From Alteromonas gilva (GTDB lineage Bacteria; Pseudomonadota; Gammaproteobacteria; Enterobacterales; Alteromonadaceae): a DNA stretch of 64,000 nt. A program made the position numbers and the translations under genes. The notes beneath the pieces were generated by a model that saw only the letters and a list, made by a program, of their open reading frames with translations, made no database searches and was not told the DNA's origin. Where the stretch lies: assembly GCF_028595265.1 (NCBI RefSeq), contig NZ_JAQQXP010000001.1, forward strand, positions 2,976,001 to 3,040,000. Reading direction: 5' to 3'. Positions 44,866 to 53,048 of this stretch are shown here, one piece after another; position 1 is the first letter of the stretch, and each line of letters starts with the position of its first letter.

Positions 44866-45924
44866 TTATTGCGCGGCATCCTGTTTATTTTCTGCCAGTA
44901 CCGCTTCGCCATCACTGGACAGTAAAATCGCCAGCCAGCGGCTTTCTTCGCGAGACTCCAGGGCGATTTTTACAATCATGGTCAGCGGTACAGACAATAA
45001 CATGCCTACGCTGCCAAGCAGCCAGCCCCAAAAAATTAACGATAAAAAAACCACCAGCGTTGATAGCCCAAGGCCCCGCCCCATAAAGCGCGGTTCAATA
45101 AGATTGCCCATCACTGTATTAATAACCAAAAAGCCCAGGGCGACCAGGCCGGCTTCGCCACCACCATATTGCACTAACGCCATAAGTACGGCAGGTATGG
45201 CGGCAATAATCGAACCTATATTAGGAATATAGTTGAATAAAAAGGCCAGCACGCCCCAGAGCAAATAGTGATCCACGCCAAGAAAGTACAGCCAGGTCCC
45301 TGCTAACAAGCCGGTAAATAAACTCACGACTGTCTTAATTGCCAGGTAACTATTGACCGAATGAATGAATCTATCGATGTGGTGCATTTTCATGTCAGGA
45401 TCTGCCAGTGCCACATGCAATCTGCGTGGCACGCCCTCGGCCTCAAACAACATAAAAATCACAGTGAGCAAAATTAAAAATAAGTTTGATAGTACCCCAC
45501 CCATACCGCTTAAAAAATTGGTCACCATCGACATTGCCATGCCCGGATCCAGATAAGATACAATGAGATCCTTATCGACATGAATGTTAAAGGTTTCAAG
45601 CTGGGTGACAACCCAGGTAAATTCACCAGACAGCTTTTGCCGGTATTGCGGCATATTATCCTGAAACTCGCTTAGCGACTGTCCTACTAATCCGGCCAGC
45701 ATGAAACCAAAAACCACTATCAGGAGTATTACTAGAGTAATAGATATCGCGCGCGGTATACGGTATTTCGTCATCCAGAGGATCAGCGGCCCACAGGCAA
45801 TAGCAATAAACCCGGACAAGAAAAACGGCACCATTATGGTACTTGCAGCTTTAATACCTGCCAGGATAATGATCAGGCTGGCAAAAATGAACATGGCTTT
45901 TACTGTGGGCGATTGGGTCGACAT
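44866..45924 (-). CDS. AI-2E/PerM-family membrane protein
   Basis: 352 residues from the ATG at 45924; a GTG start at 45954 would add ten residues, and neither has a clear ribosome site. About eight membrane segments occur in the usual PerM pattern: two or three N-terminal helices, a soluble section (about 85-150), then 'GVLSNLFLILLTVIFMLFEAEGVP' and the C-terminal 'LLWGVLAFLFNYIPNIGSIIAAIPAVLMAL' and 'VMGNLIEPRFMGRGLGLSTLVVFLSLIFWG'. The family includes TqsA (autoinducer-2 export) and sodium-proton antiporters, and the substrate cannot be told here. It is convergent with the PhoQ-like gene. Confidence 0.9.
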   Translation of the reverse strand: MSTQSPTVKAMFIFASLIIILAGIKAASTIMVPFFLSGFIAIACGPLILWMTKYRIPRAISITLVILLIVVFGFMLAGLVGQSLSEFQDNMPQYRQKLSGEFTWVVTQLETFNIHVDKDLIVSYLDPGMAMSMVTNFLSGMGGVLSNLFLILLTVIFMLFEAEGVPRRLHVALADPDMKMHHIDRFIHSVNSYLAIKTVVSLFTGLLAGTWLYFLGVDHYLLWGVLAFLFNYIPNIGSIIAAIPAVLMALVQYGGGEAGLVALGFLVINTVMGNLIEPRFMGRGLGLSTLVVFLSLIFWGWLLGSVGMLLSVPLTMIVKIALESREESRWLAILLSSDGEAVLAENKQDAAQ

Positions 45925-46028
45925 AAAATATTGGTTTAACAAATAAAGTAGCACGCTATCAGATTTAACATTGAATCGGTAGTCCTGCAGTGAACAAGCC
46001 TGATGAAAATAATGTAACGGAGCACGTC

Positions 46029-46922
46029 ATGCATATCTTTATTACCGGTGGAACCGGGTTAATAGGTCGGCAGTTAATTGAGCAACTACACCGACAACAT
46101 TCCATTACCGTGCTCAGCCGCAATGCAAATGCTGCACGTAAAGCACTCCCTGGCGACGTTAAGGTCATTGCTGATATTGATACCCTGAGTGATTTCAACG
46201 ACTTCGATGCGGTCATTAACCTGGCGGGTGAACCCATTGCCGATAAACGCTGGAGCGAGCAGCAAAAGTACCGGATATGCCAGAGTCGCTGGCAGCTCAC
46301 CTCATCGATTGCCAACAAACTTGACGCCTCTGATAAGCCGCCGGCGGTTTTCATTTCAGGATCAGCCATCGGCTATTATGGCCGCCAGGGTGATACGCCG
46401 ATAACCGAGAATAACCATCAAGCCCACCAGGAATTTACCCATGAAGTGTGTCAGCAGTGGGAGAGCATTGCCCAATCGGTGAGTAATACCTGCCGGGTTT
46501 GCATACTGCGCACCGGTGTTGTGCTGGCACCGGACGGTGGCGCGTTAAGTAAAATGCGGCTGCCATTTAAACTGGGGCTTGGCGGGCGCATCGGTAGTGG
46601 TAAGCAATACATGTCATGGATCCACATCGATGACATGGTGGCGGGCATTTTATTTTTGCTCTCCCAGCCAGAGCTCAGCGGGCCGTTTAATTTTACTGCG
46701 CCAAACCCGGTTACCAATCAAACCTTTATAAAGGCATTTGCCAGCGCATTAAACCGTCCGGCGTTTTTCCCTATGCCCGCCCCCGTCCTCAAACTCGCCA
46801 TGGGCGAAGCGGCCGATCTGTTACTCACCGGTCAGCGAGTGCTGCCGCAAAAGTTGCAGGAGGCCGGTTTTCAGTTTAAGTACGAGGACATTGACGCAGC
46901 GTTTGCTGATACAGAGAGTTAA
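46029..46922 (+). CDS. TIGR01777-family NAD-dependent epimerase/dehydratase (YfcH/SDR39U1 type)
   Basis: 297 residues from the ATG at 46029, preceded by CGGAG; a longer frame to 45990 lacks this. N-terminal nucleotide-binding motif ITGGTGLIGRQL, 'DAVINLAGEPIADKRWSEQQK', 'FISGSAIGYYGRQGD', 'CILRTGVVLAPDGGAL' and 'SWIHIDDMVAGILFLL' are hallmarks of this atypical SDR family. The reaction is not established. It may be monocistronic. Confidence 0.92.
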   Translation: MHIFITGGTGLIGRQLIEQLHRQHSITVLSRNANAARKALPGDVKVIADIDTLSDFNDFDAVINLAGEPIADKRWSEQQKYRICQSRWQLTSSIANKLDASDKPPAVFISGSAIGYYGRQGDTPITENNHQAHQEFTHEVCQQWESIAQSVSNTCRVCILRTGVVLAPDGGALSKMRLPFKLGLGGRIGSGKQYMSWIHIDDMVAGILFLLSQPELSGPFNFTAPNPVTNQTFIKAFASALNRPAFFPMPAPVLKLAMGEAADLLLTGQRVLPQKLQEAGFQFKYEDIDAAFADTES

Positions 46923-46985
46923 GTGCCCGGGCATTAACCAGCATTATTGTGCCAACGCCATCAATAGCGAGTGTTAGTCGGATGG

Positions 46986-48116
46986 CTAAAAAAACAGCGC
47001 ATAGGCAATAACTGTCAGGATGGCGGTAATGAGCGGAAACACCAGGTAATAATCCGGTTTGGTCAGTATGCCCACCTGCGTAACGGTATAGGTGAGTAGT
47101 AGCAGTGCCCAGTGCACCGGCCAAAGCACACCAATATAGGCAATGATGCCAAACGCAGGGGCAGCAAAACCACCTGCATAGAACAGCATGGTCAGTATTT
47201 GTTGTCGCCGGTTAAGCGGCAAACTGTGGAAATAATAATGGTACCGGGCTTGCAAAGATCTAAGCTCCAATAGCTTACTGGCAATCACCACTGCCAGTAA
47301 AACGGCCATTACCGCGCCGGCCGGCCCTTGCGAATCCTGGTTAATATTGCTGATAAAAATATTGCCCAGGATCAGCAACAGCAGCACCACAACCACGCGT
47401 AACAATGTCGGTTTTAAGTAGTGCAGATCGCGTTGTAAAAAAAACCGCCATAAGCCAACCGGTAAGCCGCTGACTTTAACCGGTGGCAACGGTATTAATC
47501 GCTCTGCACAAATCGCCACAGCGTAGCCCAGTAAACATAAGCCCTCCGACAGCTGCCCTGCCAGGGGTGCAAGTGCCAATGGCAGCAGTCCTAAACTAAG
47601 CCAGGGCCGCCTTGAGCCTGTGGCGATGACAATATAATAACCGGTGAGTACCAATACACCGGTGATGGGCATTAACTGCGCAAAAGACTCCGCCAACGGC
47701 ACACTCAACAGTTCATGGAAGTGACTGTAAAACATACTGAGTAATACCACCAAGGGCCCTAAAATAAAGACATTTGCGGCGTATAACAGTAAGCCGGCGT
47801 GGGTGAATCGCCGCGTCGCACTGCCCGCAGGTAACGCGCGATCGTAGAGCGCATAGCGGGTGGCGTTAATAGCCTCTTTTTGCATACTGACCCAACCAAA
47901 GCTGAGCAGTAAATAGCCCCAAAGCGTATAATAATAGAGCTCGCTGCTACTCGAATTATCAGCCAACACGCCTAACGCCAGCAGCGGCAGTAACAACAGT
48001 GCTGGTAGGGCCATCGGAAACAGCGCCACCAGCGCAGCACTGGCCTGGCGCAAACTATTAAGCCAGTCTTTTAACGTTTGTTGATATACCTTAAGCCGAA
48101 ACTGCCAGTACCTCAC
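46986..48116 (-). CDS. ABC transporter membrane subunit (unassigned family)
   Basis: 376 residues with about ten hydrophobic segments, strongly Leu/Ala-rich and with no soluble domain. I do not recognise a specific permease family. Its start overlaps the ATP-binding gene by 4 bp, so it is very likely the membrane partner of that ATPase. Both are on the minus strand, with no substrate-binding protein nearby, suggesting an exporter. Substrate unknown. Confidence 0.75.
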   Translation of the reverse strand: MRYWQFRLKVYQQTLKDWLNSLRQASAALVALFPMALPALLLLPLLALGVLADNSSSSELYYYTLWGYLLLSFGWVSMQKEAINATRYALYDRALPAGSATRRFTHAGLLLYAANVFILGPLVVLLSMFYSHFHELLSVPLAESFAQLMPITGVLVLTGYYIVIATGSRRPWLSLGLLPLALAPLAGQLSEGLCLLGYAVAICAERLIPLPPVKVSGLPVGLWRFFLQRDLHYLKPTLLRVVVVLLLLILGNIFISNINQDSQGPAGAVMAVLLAVVIASKLLELRSLQARYHYYFHSLPLNRRQQILTMLFYAGGFAAPAFGIIAYIGVLWPVHWALLLLTYTVTQVGILTKPDYYLVFPLITAILTVIAYALFF

Positions 48117-48718
48117 CGTTCATGCACACCATTGTGGTCCAGATGCAACTGTCTGACGGTGTGGCCGGCGAAATTCAAAGGTTCATGGCTGGCGATAACA
48201 ATTTGCCCCGGATACTCTGCCAAGCATTGATACAGAGCCTCGCGGGTTTTGGCATCCAGACCGTTGGCGGGCTCGTCCAGTAACAGCAGCTCCGGCTGAT
48301 GCATCAAAGCCAGGATCAGGCTCAGCTTTTTATAATTGCCAAGCGACAGGTCCTGTACCAGAGTCGGCAAATAATCACTTAATCCAAAGGCAGTTATCCA
48401 GTACTCAGGCGCTGCGCAGCCGTACAGGCGCTGATGAAACTGCAGGAGATCACTGGCCGACATAAATCCCGGTAATGCCACTTTGCTGGCACTCATACCA
48501 ATGAGCGGCCGGGCGGCACTATCGAGCACGTTATTACCGTTGAGGGTTACCTCACCATTAGCAGGCCTTAAGAGTCCCCCGGCAATTAGTAACAGCGTTG
48601 TTTTACCAATACCGTTGGCGCCGCTTAAAACGACTCTGGGCTCAGCGATTGCTAACGACACATCGTTGAAAATGGTCCTGGCAGCAAACCGATGACCAAC
48701 ACCATTAAATGCTAACAT
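48113..48718 (-). CDS. ABC transporter ATP-binding protein
   Basis: 201 residues, a compact ATPase. Walker A is GANGIGKTTLL, the signature LSLGNYKK, Walker B LLLLDEPANGLD and the H-loop ASHEP. It is short for the family, like CcmA. It overlaps the downstream permease by 4 bp. The first codon is an ATG (MLAFNGVGHRF) 46 bp from the next gene upstream. Likely energises export of an unknown molecule. Confidence 0.9.
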   Translation of the reverse strand: MLAFNGVGHRFAARTIFNDVSLAIAEPRVVLSGANGIGKTTLLLIAGGLLRPANGEVTLNGNNVLDSAARPLIGMSASKVALPGFMSASDLLQFHQRLYGCAAPEYWITAFGLSDYLPTLVQDLSLGNYKKLSLILALMHQPELLLLDEPANGLDAKTREALYQCLAEYPGQIVIASHEPLNFAGHTVRQLHLDHNGVHER

Positions 48719-48764
48719 TCGTTCCCTCGCGCGTAGCTCGCCACATTGTCAGATTATCACCAGG

Positions 48765-51311
48765 TCAGACCATCTTGCGTAACAACTGCCCGGTGTTTAA
48801 CCGTAATAAACGGTAACAGCCCACAGCCCCGAGCACACCAACCACCAGCGCACCCGCCGTCGGCGCAATCAGCCAGTATTCCCAATGCATTGACGCTTCC
48901 ATATCAAACACCCGCCATTGCAGCAGGAACAAACTAAACTCATTTGCCATCGCGGCCATTAAGCCGGCCACCGTGCCAATAATTAAAAATTCATTAATGA
49001 CACTAAACCGAATTAAACGGCCCCTGGCGCCCAGCGTGCGCAAAATCGCCAGCTCTTGCTGACGTTCATCCATACTCGCCTGCACCTGTGCAAATAACAC
49101 CAGGGAGCCGGCAATGAGCACCAATACCAGAATAAATTCAACGGCGAGCGACACCTGTTCGATAATCTCACGCAGTTGGTTGATCCGCGCATCAACATCA
49201 AATAGCGTCACCGATGCAAAAGGCAGCATCAGCGCGGTTATCTCTGATTTGCGCTGTGCATCCAAATGAAAGCTGGTGATATAGGTGGCATTAAAATCTT
49301 GCATGGCAGCAGGGTGCAACACAAAAAAGAAATTGGGCTGCATGGTTTGCCAGTTAACCTCACGAATACTGCTGACGCGGGTCTGCACAATCTCGCTGCC
49401 AACATTAAAGGTCAGCGTATCATCCATCTCGATATTTAACCGCTCCGCTACGCCACTTTCTACTGACACCGGATACAGCACATTCCCGTCTTCGTTACCG
49501 TCTGCGTTGTCGGTACCAGGAGACTGCCAATCGCCATGCCACTGCCCCGCCACAATCCGATTCTCGGTTTGCAGCGTGTTACTCCAGGTTAAGTTTGCTT
49601 CGCGCCCGAGTCCGCGACGCCCTTCGCTTTGCTCCGGGTCGTCTTCTTTGGTCACTTCGGTGCTTACCCGTTCGTCGTTAACCGCTACAAAGCGGCCACG
49701 AACCACTGGGTAAAACTCATCGATAAGCACCTGATTATCAGCAAAGTGCTGCTCCAGTCCCCCTTTCTGCGCCTCGGTAATATTTGACATAAAGTAGTTG
49801 GGGGTATTTTCGGGCAACTGCGCACGCCACTGCGCCACCATGTCGTTACGCATCACCAATACTACCAACAGCAGCATGATGGTAATCGAAAAGCTAATAA
49901 GCTGGACGCTGTTGTCCATTGCGCGTCGGCGTATGCGCGCCCAGGCCAATTGCCAGGATCCCATGGCCCCCTGCCCCAGCCTGCGTCCAAGCGCAATCAG
50001 GCCAAAGGTCACAAATAATAGTGCAACCACCAGCAGTGCACCTGAACCAAATAAAATGGCGCTGATTTCGAAATCGCGACTGTATATCCACATCAGCAGG
50101 AATATCGCACCACCTGACGCACCAAATTGTAAGCCTTTCGAGCTCAGGCCCGCGCCCATATCGCGGCGCAACACCCGCAGTGGCGGTACCGAAAACAACC
50201 GCAACAACGGATATAAAGAAAACAATACCGCACAAATAGAGCCGGTTAGCACGGCAATGAATACCGGCCGCCAGTGCCACACATCCAGCGATACGTCTAC
50301 CTGTCCAGCCAGTGCCGTCACAACAATCTGTTGTATGATCACCCCGGCAATAATACCAATGGCAATACCTAACAGCGTTATAAACATGATTTGCAATACA
50401 TAAACCTGGCGAATCATCTGCTTAGTAGCCCCCAGGGTTTTGAATATAGCAACCGGGTCGAAGTGACGCTGGCTGTAGCGTTGGGCAGCCACCGCAATGG
50501 CTACCGCCGCCAACACAATCGCTAACAGACTGGCCAGCAAAAAGTAACGCTCAGCACGTGCCACCGAGCGGCCAATGGCCGACTCATCATCGCCCACGTC
50601 TTCCCAGCGGTGCAACTCTTCGTCAAGTTGCGGGCGCAGCCATTCGTAATAGTCTTCGATGATGTCATTGTCGCCGGTATAATAGGCCTTGTAAGACACC
50701 CGGCTGCCCGGACCGGTAATATTGGTGGCTGGCAAATCGCTCAGTGACATGAGCACCATAGGATCGGTGTTAAATATGCTAAATCCCTGATCGGGTATTT
50801 CCGTTAACACCCGCTTGACGGTAAACTCACCGTCGCCAATATACACTGTGCTCTCTAACTGAACGTCCAGTAGCTGAAACAATCGTGAGTCAATCCAAAT
50901 CTCGCCCGGTGCAGGCGTTGAGGACGTCGGCGCTGGCGTACCAAAGGGCTCATCGGTGACTTTTATTTCGCCTTTTAACGGGTAAGTGTCGCTGACAGCA
51001 CGCAAATCAACCAGTGACATCTGGGTTTCACCAAACGCCATTGACCGGGTGCTGACCTGCCGGGCGGTGGCCAGCCCCTGCGCTTGTGCCTGGGATAACC
51101 ACTCCTCGCTGATTGGCTTGCGTGAGCGTAGTTGGCTGTCGGCAGCGATAAACTGGGAAGAACGTTCAACCAACGCACTCTGCAGACGCTCGCTGAATAA
51201 CGACAGGGATAATACTGAGGCGACCGACAAGATGATGGCAAATAAAATAATGGTCAGCTCGCCACGGCGGGCTTCGTGCTTAAACAGTCGCCAGGCGAGA
51301 TTAACTACCAT
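48765..51311 (-). CDS. ybbP: FtsX-like ABC permease, YbbP homologue
   Basis: 848 residues from the ATG at 51311 with AAGGAG at proper spacing; the frame to 51338 starts before this site. One N-terminal membrane segment, a long periplasmic region (about 45-255), a first FtsX block (about 265-400), a central region of four or so helices, a second periplasmic region (about 500-700) and a second FtsX block (about 720-835). This duplicated MacB/FtsX plan is that of YbbP. It overlaps the ATPase gene by 11 bp, and tesA lies beside them, the same neighbourhood as E. coli ybbA-ybbP-tesA. It probably exports or extracts hydrophobic molecules from the membrane. Confidence 0.92.
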   Translation of the reverse strand: MVVNLAWRLFKHEARRGELTIILFAIILSVASVLSLSLFSERLQSALVERSSQFIAADSQLRSRKPISEEWLSQAQAQGLATARQVSTRSMAFGETQMSLVDLRAVSDTYPLKGEIKVTDEPFGTPAPTSSTPAPGEIWIDSRLFQLLDVQLESTVYIGDGEFTVKRVLTEIPDQGFSIFNTDPMVLMSLSDLPATNITGPGSRVSYKAYYTGDNDIIEDYYEWLRPQLDEELHRWEDVGDDESAIGRSVARAERYFLLASLLAIVLAAVAIAVAAQRYSQRHFDPVAIFKTLGATKQMIRQVYVLQIMFITLLGIAIGIIAGVIIQQIVVTALAGQVDVSLDVWHWRPVFIAVLTGSICAVLFSLYPLLRLFSVPPLRVLRRDMGAGLSSKGLQFGASGGAIFLLMWIYSRDFEISAILFGSGALLVVALLFVTFGLIALGRRLGQGAMGSWQLAWARIRRRAMDNSVQLISFSITIMLLLVVLVMRNDMVAQWRAQLPENTPNYFMSNITEAQKGGLEQHFADNQVLIDEFYPVVRGRFVAVNDERVSTEVTKEDDPEQSEGRRGLGREANLTWSNTLQTENRIVAGQWHGDWQSPGTDNADGNEDGNVLYPVSVESGVAERLNIEMDDTLTFNVGSEIVQTRVSSIREVNWQTMQPNFFFVLHPAAMQDFNATYITSFHLDAQRKSEITALMLPFASVTLFDVDARINQLREIIEQVSLAVEFILVLVLIAGSLVLFAQVQASMDERQQELAILRTLGARGRLIRFSVINEFLIIGTVAGLMAAMANEFSLFLLQWRVFDMEASMHWEYWLIAPTAGALVVGVLGAVGCYRLLRLNTGQLLRKMV

Positions 51312-52050
51312 GGGCAACTCCTTGCGATGCCGCATCATTAGTCGCCCTGGCGTTCTCGGTGACTTCCGTCAACTCTCCGGCCAGCATTTGTAACTGGCGA
51401 TCACACTTTTTGGCCAGCTCGCTGTCGTGAGTGACCAGTACCAGCGTTGTACCTATTTCACGGTTTAAGTCAAACAGCAGATCCTCGATTTTTACACTAT
51501 TAGCCGCATCGAGATTACCGGTGGGTTCATCGGCAAACAAAATTTTCGGCTGCCCGATGAACGCCCGGGCAATGGCTACGCGTTGTTGTTCACCGCCCGA
51601 TAGCTGATTAGGATAATGATGTGAACGGTGCCCTAAACCAACTTGCTCAAGGATTGTTGTGGCCCGCTTTTTGGCATCCGGCAAACCCGCTATTTCAGCC
51701 GGCAGCATGACATTCTCGATGGCAGTAAGACTTTGAACCAGCATAAAGCTCTGAAAAATAAAGCCCACCTTGTCGCCACGTAACCGGGCTCGCTGCTCCT
51801 CATCAAATGTATGTAATGGCGAACCATCGAGAAATATTTCGCCCGCGCTCACCTCATCAAGGCCAGCAAGCAAACTCAGTAAGGTAGATTTACCGGAACC
51901 GGATGCCCCAACAATAGCAATTGATTCGCCAGCCTTGACTTGAAACGAAATAGGCTGAAGGATCTGTAACGAACCTTCGCTCGTATTGACGGTCTTAGTA
52001 ATGTCTTTGGTTTGGATCATAAAGGAGCTATTGTTGTTGTGATTTGTCAT
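51301..52050 (-). CDS. ybbA: ABC transporter ATP-binding protein, YbbA homologue (LolD/MacB type)
   Basis: 249 residues. Walker A GASGSGKSTLL, Q-loop 'VGFIFQSFMLV', signature LSGGEQQRVAIARAF, Walker B ILFADEPTGNLD and H-loop VTHD are all present. Closest to the LolD/YbbA group. The protein has an extra tail of about 15 residues rich in Ala/Thr. It overlaps ybbP by 11 bp. The ATG at 52050 has only weak ribosome-site support (GGATA); an internal ATG at 52020 is an alternative. Confidence 0.93.
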   Translation of the reverse strand: MTNHNNNSSFMIQTKDITKTVNTSEGSLQILQPISFQVKAGESIAIVGASGSGKSTLLSLLAGLDEVSAGEIFLDGSPLHTFDEEQRARLRGDKVGFIFQSFMLVQSLTAIENVMLPAEIAGLPDAKKRATTILEQVGLGHRSHHYPNQLSGGEQQRVAIARAFIGQPKILFADEPTGNLDAANSVKIEDLLFDLNREIGTTLVLVTHDSELAKKCDRQLQMLAGELTEVTENARATNDAASQGVAHGS

Positions 52051-52749
52051 TTTTTTATCCGTTTGCGGTACACACTGTATTGGGCAAAAAACCTAATATT
52101 ATTAATACCTTTATTATTTTTTTCAGATCACATTCTGGCCACGCCTGAAAGCAGCTCTGAACAGTCTGCTGAACAAAGCCAAAGTGTTAACGCCGATAAA
52201 CGTTTGCTCATCCTTGGTGATAGCCTAAGTGCCGGTTATGGTCTTATGCAAGCACAAAGTTGGGTTAGTTTGTTACAAAATATCTGGCACGACGAGCAGC
52301 GTGGGGTCGAGGTAATAAATGCTGCGATAAGCGGTGAAACCACCGACGGTGGGCTGGCGCGTTTGCCACGCTTACTCAAGCAGCACAACCCTACCCATGT
52401 TCTCATTGAGCTCGGTGGTAACGATGGTCTTCAGGGCCACAGCGTACAAAAGCTTCAGGACAATCTCAGCCAAATGGTTTCGATCGCCAGGCAATTTGGC
52501 GCCGAGGTGTATCTGCAGGATATGCAAATCCCCACCAATTATGGGCGACGCTACAACCAGTTGTTTAGCGATAGCTACGAAGAAGTTGCCACGGCACAAG
52601 ACGTTACCCTGATCCCATTTTTTATGCAGGATATTGCGCTTCAGGAGGAGTTCATGCAACGCGATGGCATACACCCCAACGCCGAAGGTCATCCGTTGAT
52701 TGCTGAGTTTATGCATGCCCAATTAACGCCTTTGCTTTTTACCCGGTAA
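52039..52749 (+). CDS. tesA: Multifunctional acyl-CoA thioesterase I / lysophospholipase (TesA), GDSL family
   Basis: 236 residues from the GTG at 52039; AAGGAG lies at 52022-52027, and a TTG at 52012 would start before it. A signal anchor (about 15-34, LLIPLLFFSDHILA) exports it to the periplasm. Block I LLILGDSLSAGYG, 'AAISGETTDGGLARL', 'LIELGGNDGLQG' and DGIHPNAEGH give the SGNH hydrolase Ser, Gly, Asn and Asp/His. It cleaves thioesters and lysophospholipids. It is divergent from ybbA, and the two coding starts overlap by 12 bp, an uncommon layout. Confidence 0.92.
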   Translation: MICHFFIRLRYTLYWAKNLILLIPLLFFSDHILATPESSSEQSAEQSQSVNADKRLLILGDSLSAGYGLMQAQSWVSLLQNIWHDEQRGVEVINAAISGETTDGGLARLPRLLKQHNPTHVLIELGGNDGLQGHSVQKLQDNLSQMVSIARQFGAEVYLQDMQIPTNYGRRYNQLFSDSYEEVATAQDVTLIPFFMQDIALQEEFMQRDGIHPNAEGHPLIAEFMHAQLTPLLFTR

Positions 52750-52831
52750 TGGCGGCCGGGATAGCGTGGTAATTCGCGTTTTCCGCGCCTTTGCCTATAC
52801 TTTAGTCAATTAATTTAGTAGAGAGGTCAGT

Positions 52832-53020
52832 ATGGAAATTGGTCAGAACCCTATCGATCAGGGCTATGCGCAGCGCCCGCTTAATTCGATTGAGCAGCGC
52901 CCCAGCCCACAACAAAACGCGCCCGAAAACAGCCAGGAAACGCAAAATCAATCTGTCCGGCAGTCTGAATCTCCGGCGACGACCGGCGCGGTAGGACGTA
53001 ATATCGACACTTATGCTTAG
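52832..53020 (+). CDS. Small hydrophilic protein of unknown function
   Basis: 62 residues starting MEIGQNPIDQGYAQRPLNSI. It is very rich in Gln, Asn, Ser and Pro, has no hydrophobic segment and is likely disordered. AGAGGT lies 6 bp before the ATG. It sits alone between tesA (82 bp upstream) and a convergent GGDEF-EAL gene. I do not recognise it. The ribosome site and clean start favour a real gene, but this is not certain. Confidence 0.6.
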   Translation: MEIGQNPIDQGYAQRPLNSIEQRPSPQQNAPENSQETQNQSVRQSESPATTGAVGRNIDTYA

Positions 53021-53048
53021 GCGTAGATAATTACCGGGTAGTTGGTGC

